From an uncultured Clostridia bacterium (GTDB lineage: Bacteria; Bacillota; Clostridia; Oscillospirales; Oscillospiraceae): a stretch of 19,665 bases of DNA. The position numbers were made by a program, and so were the translations under genes. The notes under the pieces are model-generated. The model saw only the letters and a list, made by a program, of their open reading frames with translations. It made no database searches and was not told the origin of the DNA. This document shows, one piece after another, positions 14,178-19,665 of this stretch (position 1 is the stretch's first letter; each line of letters starts with the position of its first letter). Location: assembly GCA_937915065.1 (NCBI GenBank), contig CALDMR010000190.1, positions 1-19,665 on the forward strand, written 5' to 3'.

Positions 14178-14213
14178 CTCCCCTGCGGCATTTGCCGCGG
14201 GGGAGTTTCTGTT
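14178..14213 (+). terminator. Intrinsic terminator of the flavodiiron gene
   Basis: CTCCCCTGCGGC (14178-14189) pairs with GCCGCGGGGGAG (14194-14205), a 12-bp stem with one T-G pair and an ATTT loop, followed by TTTCTGTTT. The T tract is interrupted, so it is slightly weaker than the others. Confidence 0.85.
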
Positions 14214-14288
14214 TGGGGCCATGGCGTTGTGCCTTATTTTACCCGGGAAATTTCGGCGCTTTGGCCCTCTGTACTTTTGGCGTGCATC

Positions 14289-14297
14289 TGCTATACT
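14289..14297 (+). promoter_or_regulatory. Candidate extended -10 promoter of the SLH-protein gene
   Basis: TGCTATACT at 14289-14297 combines the TGn extension with a TATACT hexamer, 55 bases before the start codon. No good -35 hexamer is seen at the usual distance. Confidence 0.45.
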
Positions 14298-14351
14298 GAT
14301 GATAATCTCTCCCTGCCATGGGGAATCGATGAAAAAGAGAGGAATGATCGT

Positions 14352-15458
14352 ATGAAAAAGTGTCTTTCCCTGGTGCTGGCCCTGGCCATGACCCTCAGCT
14401 TGAGCGTGACGGCCTTTGCCGCCCCCAACAGTCTGGACAATTTTGTAACCACGGCCACCTACAACGGCCAGTTCAAGGATGTGCCCGCGGGCCACTGGGC
14501 GGCGGAGTCGGTGAAAACCTGCTATGAATACGGCCTGATGAAGGGCGCGGACAAGGGATTCAATCCCAAGGGCACCCTGACGGTGGCGGAAGCCCTGGTC
14601 ATGGCAGACCGGGTTCACGAGATCTTCACCACCGGCAAAAGCACCCTGACCAACGGTTCCCCCTGGTATCAGCCCTATGTGGACTATGCCCTGGAAAACG
14701 GGATCGTCAAGAAGGGCGATTTCGCCAGCTACACTGCCAAGGTGACCCGGGCGGAGATGGCCTATATCTTCTACCATGCCCTGCCGGAAACGGCCCTGCC
14801 CGCCATCAACGAGATCGAAAAGCTGCCCGATGTGACGGCCTCCACCGCCTACAGCCGGGAGCTGCTGGGCCTGTATCAGGCCGGCGTGTTGACGGGCAGC
14901 GACCCCTACGGCACCGCCAACCCCACCAAGACCATCACCCGGGCGGAAGCGGCGGCCATCATCGCCAGAGTGGCCCTGGCTGACCAGCGCCAGCATGTGC
15001 TGCTGCTGGAGGACGTGGTTGTGGGAGATTATGTGGTGATTGCCAAGCCCAGCTTCGTGAGATTGTATCCGCAGATTGATCCTGCGGTCTTTTCTCTCAA
15101 TGGCATAAGTGGCGAAACAGTGGTTATGGCATCTGTTATGTTTGATAAGAATTCCATGTATCGTGGCCAGTCCGTCAGGATGGTACCGGTTGAGACGATA
15201 GAGAAAATAATTCTGAGCAGCATGAATTGCTTGATCCACGATCTTAAAACGACCGAGGTAACCTTTGGTAATGTGGAAGCTTACTGCACCACCGCCATCG
15301 CCGAGGACGCAGGTAAGTTGCTTTACTGCATGATGTTTACTTATATTGTGGGCGATCAGATGCAGATCGTGACAGAGATATCCAGTGACGAGACTTTGCT
15401 GAAGAGCATGGCCAACAACCTGCGGGTGGGCGGCAGCACAGCTTCTCCCAAGCTGTGA
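14352..15458 (+). CDS. Secreted protein with three S-layer homology domains
   Basis: A 368-residue exported protein, probably held to the cell wall by SLH domains, which bind pyruvylated or related secondary wall polymers. A signal peptide is clear: MKK, a hydrophobic stretch, then cleavage near VTAFA-AP (about residue 23). SLH-like units lie at about 41-93 (FKDVPAGHWAAESV), 104-145 (PWYQPYVDYALENGIV) and 158-212 (LPDVTASTAYSRELLGLY, ending TRAEAAAIIARV). Residues 220-368 match no family I recognise. The DNA changes there: GC by hand count is 70% at 14881-14940 and 43-47% over 15061-15240. The start is set by AGAGGA eight bases before the ATG; the frame is open further upstream but only across the previous terminator. 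Confidence 0.88.
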   Translation: MKKCLSLVLALAMTLSLSVTAFAAPNSLDNFVTTATYNGQFKDVPAGHWAAESVKTCYEYGLMKGADKGFNPKGTLTVAEALVMADRVHEIFTTGKSTLTNGSPWYQPYVDYALENGIVKKGDFASYTAKVTRAEMAYIFYHALPETALPAINEIEKLPDVTASTAYSRELLGLYQAGVLTGSDPYGTANPTKTITRAEAAAIIARVALADQRQHVLLLEDVVVGDYVVIAKPSFVRLYPQIDPAVFSLNGISGETVVMASVMFDKNSMYRGQSVRMVPVETIEKIILSSMNCLIHDLKTTEVTFGNVEAYCTTAIAEDAGKLLYCMMFTYIVGDQMQIVTEISSDETLLKSMANNLRVGGSTASPKL

Positions 15459-15495
15459 TCTGCGGCGCTCCCTGCGGAAATTGCGATGAAACCAT

Positions 15496-15533
15496 AAAAA
15501 AGGCGCTCCCGGCTGCGGCCGGGAGCGCTTTTT
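15496..15533. terminator. Bidirectional terminator between the SLH-protein gene and xth
   Basis: GCGCTCCCGGC (15503-15513) pairs with GCCGGGAGCGC (15518-15528) around a TGCG loop. Five T follow on the plus strand (15529-15533) and a run of A precedes the stem (15496-15501). The structure can therefore stop transcription from both convergent genes. Confidence 0.92.
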
Positions 15534-15565
15534 GTTTTTTACTTTGTTTTGGCTTTGCTTTGGGT

Positions 15566-16315
15566 TCAGTCCCGCAGGGTAAGCAGCACGGGGCAGTGGT
15601 CGCTGCCGAACACATCGGTCAGGATCTCGGCCTCTTCCACCCGCTCCATCAGCCGGTCGGACACCAGAAAATAGTCGATGCGCCATCCGGCGTTGTTTTT
15701 CCGGGCGTTGAAGCGGTAGCTCCACCAGGAGTAGCGCACCGTGTCGGGGTGGAGGGCGCGGAAGGTGTCGGTAAAGCCGCTGTTCAGCAGCTCCGTCAGT
15801 TTTCCCCGCTCCTGGTCGGTAAAGCCGGCGTTTTTGCGGTTGGGGCCGGGGTTTTTCAGGTCGATCTCGCTGTGAGCCACATTCAGGTCGCCGCAGACCA
15901 CCACGCCCTTTTCCCCGTCCAGCCGGCGCAGATAGGCCCGGAAGGCGTCCTCCCACTCCATGCGGTAGTCCAGGCGGCGCAGTCCGTCCTGGGCGTTGGG
16001 CGTGTATACGGTGACCAGGTAAAAATCGCCGTAGTCGGCGGTGATGACCCGGCCCTCCCGGTCGTGCTCCTCCAGGCCCAGGCCGAAGGTCACCTGCCGG
16101 GGCTCCGTGCGGGACAGCAGGGCCACGCCGGAATAGCCCTTCTTTTCGGCGCTGTTCCAATAGGCGCGGTAGCCCTCCAGGGCGGGGGCCTGCTCGGGCT
16201 GCAGCTTGGTTTCCTGCAGGCACACGGCGTCGGCCCCGCTGGCGGCTAAAAATTCCGGAAAGCCCTTGCCCATGCAGGCGCGCAGACCGTTCACATTCCA
16301 GGAGATCAGCTTCAA
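15566..16315 (-). CDS. xth: Exodeoxyribonuclease III (AP endonuclease family 1)
   Basis: A DNA repair enzyme that cuts at abasic sites and degrades DNA from 3' ends; magnesium-dependent endonuclease/exonuclease/phosphatase fold. With a TTG start the 249-residue protein begins (M)KLISWNVNGLRACMGKGF, the canonical N-terminus. Other motifs are LQETKLQPEQAP, GYSGVALLSR, VYTPNAQDGLRRLDYR, CGDLNVAHSEIDLKNP, NAGFTDQER, and the C-terminal WRIDYFLVSDRL and GSDHCPVLLTL with the catalytic Asp-His pair. The frame is open up to 16513 with an ATG at 16354, but only the TTG at 16315 has a ribosome site and the right N-terminus. It converges on the SLH gene and is divergent from the MATE gene. Confidence 0.96.
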   Translation of the reverse strand: MKLISWNVNGLRACMGKGFPEFLAASGADAVCLQETKLQPEQAPALEGYRAYWNSAEKKGYSGVALLSRTEPRQVTFGLGLEEHDREGRVITADYGDFYLVTVYTPNAQDGLRRLDYRMEWEDAFRAYLRRLDGEKGVVVCGDLNVAHSEIDLKNPGPNRKNAGFTDQERGKLTELLNSGFTDTFRALHPDTVRYSWWSYRFNARKNNAGWRIDYFLVSDRLMERVEEAEILTDVFGSDHCPVLLTLRD

Positions 16316-16323
16316 CAGGATCT

Positions 16324-16328
16324 CCTCC
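16324..16328 (-). promoter_or_regulatory. Ribosome binding site that fixes the TTG start of xth
   Basis: On the minus strand GGGAGGAG is present; its GGAGG core (plus 16324-16328) is eight bases before TTG 16315. The upstream ATG at 16354 has no such site. Confidence 0.8.
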
Positions 16329-16428
16329 CTTCCTTTGAAATTTGTAAAATTCATGTCAATAGATAGCTTCGTACAAAAAGAAGAAAAAAGTTTGGTGAGT
16401 TTTTCACTTTTTGCACACGGTTTTCCAC

Positions 16429-16457
16429 AGTATATCAAAAGCCGGGGAAAAGAACAA
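16429..16457 (-). promoter_or_regulatory. Candidate promoter of xth
   Basis: On the minus strand TGATATACT forms an extended -10 (TATACT at plus 16429-16434). A partial -35 TTGTTC (plus 16452-16457) is 17 bases further up. The leader would be about 105 bases. The -35 matches the consensus at only three positions. Confidence 0.5.
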
Positions 16458-16470
16458 GGGGATCGCACCC

Positions 16471-16498
16471 TTGACAAGGGCTGTTCTTTCGCTAAAAT
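16471..16498 (+). promoter_or_regulatory. Promoter of the MATE transporter gene
   Basis: A perfect TTGACA (16471-16476) and TAAAAT (16493-16498) are 16 bases apart. The -35 lies within an inverted repeat: CCCTT (16468-16472), GAC, AAGGG (16476-16480), with another AAGGG at 16456-16460. This could be an operator. Confidence 0.7.
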
Positions 16499-16548
16499 GA
16501 AAGGTACTTCCAAAAAAATCCTGCTTTTTCAAGAAAGGGGGCGGCATT

Positions 16549-17925
16549 ATGCAGAAAGAGGGCGTGCGGGATATGACCGTAGGCTCCAGCGCCAAGCATA
16601 TCTTTTTCTTCTCCATTCCCCTGCTGGTGGGCAATTTGCTGCAGCAGCTTTATAACATGGTGGACAGCTGGACGGTGGGCAATTTCACTGGCGACACGGC
16701 CCTGGCGGCGGTGGGCATTGCCTTTCCCGTGGTGTTTTTATTCGTCTCCCTGTTCATCGGGCTGAGCATCGGCTCCACCGTGGTGATCGCCCAGTTTTAC
16801 GGCGCGGGGGAAACGGAGCGGGTGCGCGCGGCGGTAGACACCACCTATGCGGCCTTTCTCATCATTGCCGTGCCCGTGTCCCTGGGGGCCTTTTTGCTCA
16901 CCGACCCCCTGCTGCATCTGCTGCAGGTGGCGCCCGCCGCCTTTCCCGAGGCCAAGCTCTATTTGCAGCTGACCTGCCTGGGCCTGGTGGGCAGCATCGG
17001 CTACAACACCAACGCCGGCATTCTGCAGGGCCTGGGCAACAGCAAAACGCCCCTGCTCTTTCTGGCCATCGCCACGGTGATCAACATTGTGCTGGATCTG
17101 CTGTTTGTGGCGGTGTTCCACTGGGGCGTGGCCGGGGTGGCCTTTGCCACCATCATTGCCGAGTGGTTTTCCTGGCTGTTCGGTATCGTGTATATCAACC
17201 GGAAATATAAGGATCTGCATCTGCGCTTCCGGGGGCTGCAGCTGGACCGGCGGCTGCTGCGGCAGATCGTGCGCATCGGCCTGCCCGCGGGCATTCAGAA
17301 CGGCCTGATCGCCGCCGCCATCATGGCCCTGACGGCGAAGGTGAACACCTATGACTATGATTTCACCGCCGGGTTCAATGTGGGCAATAAGATCGATATG
17401 TTTGCCTTTTTGCCGGTGCAGAGCTTTGCCAATGCCGCCACCACCTTTGTGGGGCAGAATGTGGGGGCGGGCCGCATGGATCGGGTGCGCTCCGGCGCCC
17501 GGGCCACCCTGGCCATGAGCATCCTCTGGTGCGTGGCCGCGGCGGCGGTGGTGCTGCCCCTGTGCCGCCCCATTCTGATGCTCTTCTCCCAAACCCCCGC
17601 CGTGGTGGATGCGGGGGCCCTGTACCTGTGGTGGGTCATGCCCTTCTATTCCCTGTTCGCCGTGCTTTTCGTGCTGAACAATGTGATGCGCGGGGCGGGA
17701 GACGCGGTGTTCCCCATGATCAACAGTCTGCTGTCCGTGGTGGTGGTGCGGGTGGCCCTGTGCTACCTGCTGGCGGATACCCTGGGCCAGCAGTATATGT
17801 TCGGCTGCTATGCCGGGGCCTGGCTGGTGGGCGTGGTGCTCAGCGTGGGCTACTACCTGTCCGGCCGGTGGAAGCGCTTTGGCTCCATGGCGGAGCGGGA
17901 GCAGCGGGAAGGCGGCCCAACCTGA
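16549..17925 (+). CDS. MATE family multidrug/sodium antiporter
   Basis: An integral membrane exporter of the MATE family, which expels drugs or cationic metabolites in exchange for sodium or protons. The 458 residues form about twelve hydrophobic segments in two similar halves. Typical family features include SIPLLVGNLLQQLYNMVDSW (about 22-41) in the first helix, GNSKTPLLF after the fourth helix, and QSFANAATTFVGQNVGAG with NNVMRGAGDAVFP in the second half. The substrate cannot be inferred. The start has AAAGGGGG about eight bases upstream. The gene is expressed from its own promoter, is divergent from xth, and ends in a terminator, so it forms a single-gene unit. Confidence 0.93.
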   Translation: MQKEGVRDMTVGSSAKHIFFFSIPLLVGNLLQQLYNMVDSWTVGNFTGDTALAAVGIAFPVVFLFVSLFIGLSIGSTVVIAQFYGAGETERVRAAVDTTYAAFLIIAVPVSLGAFLLTDPLLHLLQVAPAAFPEAKLYLQLTCLGLVGSIGYNTNAGILQGLGNSKTPLLFLAIATVINIVLDLLFVAVFHWGVAGVAFATIIAEWFSWLFGIVYINRKYKDLHLRFRGLQLDRRLLRQIVRIGLPAGIQNGLIAAAIMALTAKVNTYDYDFTAGFNVGNKIDMFAFLPVQSFANAATTFVGQNVGAGRMDRVRSGARATLAMSILWCVAAAAVVLPLCRPILMLFSQTPAVVDAGALYLWWVMPFYSLFAVLFVLNNVMRGAGDAVFPMINSLLSVVVVRVALCYLLADTLGQQYMFGCYAGAWLVGVVLSVGYYLSGRWKRFGSMAEREQREGGPT

Positions 17926-17956
17926 AAAAAGACAGCCTGAAAAAAAGATAGCATCG

Positions 17957-17996
17957 AAAAAAGGGAAAAGATGGGTCATCTTTTCCCTTTTTTTGA
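17957..17996 (+). terminator. Intrinsic terminator of the MATE gene
   Basis: A 17-bp stem pairs AAAAAAGGGAAAAGATG (17957-17973) with CATCTTTTCCCTTTTTT (17977-17993) around a GGT loop, with the T tract forming the end of the stem. It could also stop minus-strand transcription because of the matching A run. Confidence 0.9.
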
Positions 17997-18003
17997 ATTT
18001 GCC

Positions 18004-18034
18004 TGTAACGAAAGGGCCCTTTTGGGGATGTATA
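18004..18034 (+). promoter_or_regulatory. Candidate ECF-type promoter with a palindrome, ahead of the sigma factor
   Basis: TGTAAC (18004-18009) followed after about 17 bases by GATGTATA (18027-18034) resembles an ECF sigma promoter of the TGAAAC/CGTA kind, which would mean autoregulation. The spacer contains the perfect 12-bp palindrome AAAGGGCCCTTT (18011-18022). No housekeeping promoter of comparable quality is seen here. Confidence 0.4.
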
Positions 18035-18056
18035 GAGTGAAAGGAGGGAGCGCAGC

Positions 18057-18548
18057 GTGGAAGATATGGATGCAATCTACCGGGAACATGTGCAAACGGT
18101 GTACAAATTTCTGCTGTCCCAGTGCCGCGACGCGGATCTGGCCGAAGAGCTGACCCAGGAGACCTTTTACCGGGCCGTGCGCTCCATCGGCCGCTACGAC
18201 GGCTCCTGCAAGCTGTCCGTCTGGCTCTGCCAGATCGGCAAGCATGTGTGGTATCAGCACCTGCGCAAAACGAAGCGCCGGAGCGAAAGCCTGACGGAGG
18301 ACATTGTGCTGCCCGCCCCCTCGGCGGAGGAGGATGTGCTTTCCCGGGCGGGGCACCTGGAGCTGCTGCGCGCTGTGCACACCCTGCCCGAGCAGATGCG
18401 GGAAGTGGTCTACCTGCGCCTGTTCGGCAGCCTGTCCTTCCAGGAGATCGGCGCCGTGGTGGGAAAAACGGAGAACTGGGCCCGCGTGACCTTTTACCGC
18501 GGGAAAGAGCGACTGAAAGGAGCGATGCAAAATGACGAACAGGCATGA
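18057..18548 (+). CDS. ECF-type sigma-70 family RNA polymerase sigma factor
   Basis: A 163-residue sigma factor with only the two ECF core domains. Region 2 spans about 7-70 (AEELTQETFYRAVRSIGRYD, KLSVWLCQIGKHVWYQHLRK) and region 4 about 103-157 (LPEQMREVVYLRLFGSLSFQ, EIGAVVGKTENWARVTFYRG). It directs RNA polymerase to a specific set of promoters, presumably on a cell-surface signal since the next gene encodes a membrane anti-sigma factor. The GTG at 18057 is chosen because AGGAGG (18042-18047) is nine bases upstream; ATG 18066 would be too far at 18. The stop overlaps the anti-sigma start by 17 bases, so the two are translationally coupled. Confidence 0.92.
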   Translation: MEDMDAIYREHVQTVYKFLLSQCRDADLAEELTQETFYRAVRSIGRYDGSCKLSVWLCQIGKHVWYQHLRKTKRRSESLTEDIVLPAPSAEEDVLSRAGHLELLRAVHTLPEQMREVVYLRLFGSLSFQEIGAVVGKTENWARVTFYRGKERLKGAMQNDEQA

Positions 18549-19593
18549 GCTGCCCTGCGGCATTGTGGAAGATCTGCTGCCCTCCTATGTGGACGGCCTT
18601 ACCGGCGAGGAGAGCACCGAGGCGGTGCGGGCCCATCTGGAGGACTGCGGCGCCTGCCGGGAAAAATACCAGGCCATGAGCGCGGCGGAGGAACGGGCCG
18701 CCCAGATCGACGCCCCCGTGGTGGATGCCTTTGCGGCCTGGAACCGCAGGACGCTGATCCAAATTCTTCTGGCGGTGGCGGCCCTGGCGGCCCTGGTGAT
18801 CGGGGCGGCGAGCCTGCGCACCTATGTGTGGGGCACGCCCGTCCATGATTATGAATTGGAGTGGAGGGTCTGGAGACATGGCGGCGTTGTGGATATTGAA
18901 GTAATGCCCAGCGACAATCGGTTTACCCTGATTGACGGGGATTGGAAATTTGAGGAAGAAAGCGACGGAAGTACGGCCTATCGCTTTACCGGCAAAAAAG
19001 TGCGCCAGTCTTTTTTGAATCGAGGCAGCGGCGGGTATGGATATAGTACCAATGTACTCGATGGTGTGCGCTTCTATGTGGACAATACGCTGGTCTGGGC
19101 CGACGGCCTGGAGATCAGCGGCGAGAGCCGCTCTTTGTATTACAGCTGCACGCCCTATGTGGGAGACCCCTCGGCGCTGAACTCGGTTGCCAGCGCGCTG
19201 GGGATCTATGAAGAAGTGGGCATGTATGATAATGAGCTGCAAACGGCGGCGGAGCCCTACGGCTGGACCCTGCATTTTGAATCCTATGGATCTTCCAATC
19301 TGAATCGGGAAGAGATGACGCGGATGAACCGGAAGATGAGGGGCAAGGCCGTGCAGCTGCTGGCGGCGGTGGGCAATCTGGGCTATGTATCCTGGACCTA
19401 TACCGATGAGGACGATGTGCTCCACACGGAAACGGTGACCCTGGAGGAAGCCAACGCCCTGCTGCCCACCCTGGCGGCCCGGTACAACCAGCGCTACGGC
19501 GCCGACTGGACGGCCCGGGACAGCGTGAAGGACTATGCCGATTCCCCCGAATCCCTGGAAGAGCTCCGGCAGCTGCTGGAGCTGCGGGACTGA
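18532..19593 (+). CDS. Membrane anti-sigma factor with N-terminal zinc finger
   Basis: Probably binds and silences the preceding sigma factor until an outside signal releases it. The cytoplasmic part (1-70) has the zinc-binding anti-sigma pattern C9, H35-x3-C39-x2-C42. One membrane segment (about 74-95, IQILLAVAALAALVIGAASL) leads to a long extracytoplasmic domain (about 96-353) that I do not recognise. At 353 residues it is longer than most zinc-finger anti-sigma factors because of this domain, which may be the sensor. AAAGGAG (18516-18522) nine bases before the ATG supports the start. GC by hand count falls from 77% at 18601-18660 to 47-48% over 18841-19020, coinciding with the switch to the outer domain. 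Confidence 0.85.
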   Translation: MTNRHELPCGIVEDLLPSYVDGLTGEESTEAVRAHLEDCGACREKYQAMSAAEERAAQIDAPVVDAFAAWNRRTLIQILLAVAALAALVIGAASLRTYVWGTPVHDYELEWRVWRHGGVVDIEVMPSDNRFTLIDGDWKFEEESDGSTAYRFTGKKVRQSFLNRGSGGYGYSTNVLDGVRFYVDNTLVWADGLEISGESRSLYYSCTPYVGDPSALNSVASALGIYEEVGMYDNELQTAAEPYGWTLHFESYGSSNLNREEMTRMNRKMRGKAVQLLAAVGNLGYVSWTYTDEDDVLHTETVTLEEANALLPTLAARYNQRYGADWTARDSVKDYADSPESLEELRQLLELRD

Positions 19594-19613
19594 ACAAAAA
19601 ACCCCCGGCGGAG

Positions 19614-19665
19614 TGAACTGCCCCAGATTGTGCAGACAGTACAAAAAAGAGCCCCTGGTAGGAAA
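19614..19665 (+). mobile_element. Possible end of an IS3-family insertion sequence
   Basis: TGAACTGCCCC at 19614-19624, followed by GCAGACAG and an A run, looks like the terminal inverted repeat of IS3-family elements, which often begin TG(A/T)ACTGCMCCC and continue with AGACAG within 25 bases. It starts 20 bases after the anti-sigma stop. No transposase is visible because the window ends here, so this is a resemblance only. Confidence 0.3.

Noticed and set aside
12053..14191. A 712-codon open frame on the minus strand
   Set aside because: Exactly opposite the flavodiiron gene, whose motifs are unmistakable on the plus strand.
14058..16223. A 721-codon open frame on the minus strand
   Set aside because: Covers xth in another frame, the bidirectional terminator and the SLH gene in antisense; no family motifs and low-complexity composition.
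16354..16380. TTGACA on the minus strand near 16360 as the xth -35
   Set aside because: No -10-like hexamer occurs at 16-18 bases; the better candidate is the extended -10 at 16429.
16421..16430. TTTTCCACAG, close to a DnaA box
   Set aside because: A single near-match with one mismatch and no cluster, AT-rich unwinding repeat or dnaA/dnaN nearby; it does not support an origin.
16316..16513. N-terminal extension of xth up to 16513
   Set aside because: Exonuclease III starts at KLISWN; the extension is Ser/Lys/Phe-rich without homology that I recognise and overlaps the promoter region.
16738..19644. A 968-codon open frame on the minus strand
   Set aside because: It runs opposite the MATE gene, through its terminator and opposite the sigma and anti-sigma genes. 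Its translation is low-complexity Gly/His/Gln/Pro-rich, and such frames arise in GC-rich DNA because stops are rare in that phase.
1..19665. CRISPR arrays, tRNA or rRNA genes, prophage or defence genes
   Set aside because: No regularly spaced repeats, no tRNA-like cloverleaf sequence and no matching protein motifs were seen on either strand.

Overview
The window reads as chromosomal DNA of an endospore-forming, GC-rich member of the Clostridia, most likely Oscillospiraceae/Ruminococcaceae-like. The reasons are a germination protease (gpr), strong AGGAGG ribosome sites, TTG and GTG starts, an FMN riboswitch ahead of a Bacillus-order rib operon, a split two-subunit transketolase, an oxygen-reducing flavodiiron protein and an SLH-domain surface protein. 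The taxon is an inference; there is no rRNA gene here to fix it. Genes are densely packed, and nearly every transcription unit ends in a clear intrinsic terminator.

Layout. 1-3978 (minus strand): riboflavin operon with sigma-A-like promoter, FMN riboswitch, two tandem intrinsic terminators, then ribD-ribE-ribBA-ribH. 3990-4889 (minus): gpr with a candidate forespore promoter, divergent from rpsT (5093-5356, plus, TTG start). 5442-10829 (plus): probable four-gene unit of glycyl-tRNA synthetase, a membrane LTA-synthase-like phosphotransferase, and the N- and C-terminal transketolase subunits. 10907-11951: metallo-beta-lactamase-fold hydrolase. 12120-14210: large flavodiiron protein with fused flavin-reductase-like and rubredoxin domains. 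14289-15533: secreted SLH-domain protein, sharing a bidirectional terminator with the convergent exonuclease III gene xth (15566-16315, minus). 16471-17993: MATE transporter, divergent from xth. 18004-19593: ECF-type sigma factor overlapping a membrane zinc-finger anti-sigma protein. 19594-19665: possible edge of an IS3-type insertion sequence.

How the genes work together. The rib operon encodes all the enzymes from GTP and ribulose 5-phosphate to riboflavin except the phosphatase step, and it is controlled by FMN. Flavins are consumed by the flavodiiron protein, which has an FMN-binding flavodoxin domain and a probable second flavin domain. Transketolase supplies pentose phosphates, the source of the ribulose 5-phosphate used by RibBA. 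The sigma/anti-sigma pair, SLH protein and LTA-synthase-like enzyme all concern the cell surface.

I found no CRISPR array, tRNA, rRNA, phage module or defence island, and no clearly new multi-gene system. The points most worth a second look are the flavodiiron domain fusion, the tandem terminators behind the FMN riboswitch, the abrupt GC drop in the outward-facing parts of the SLH and anti-sigma proteins, the palindromic candidate promoter of the sigma operon, and the possible IS end at the right border.
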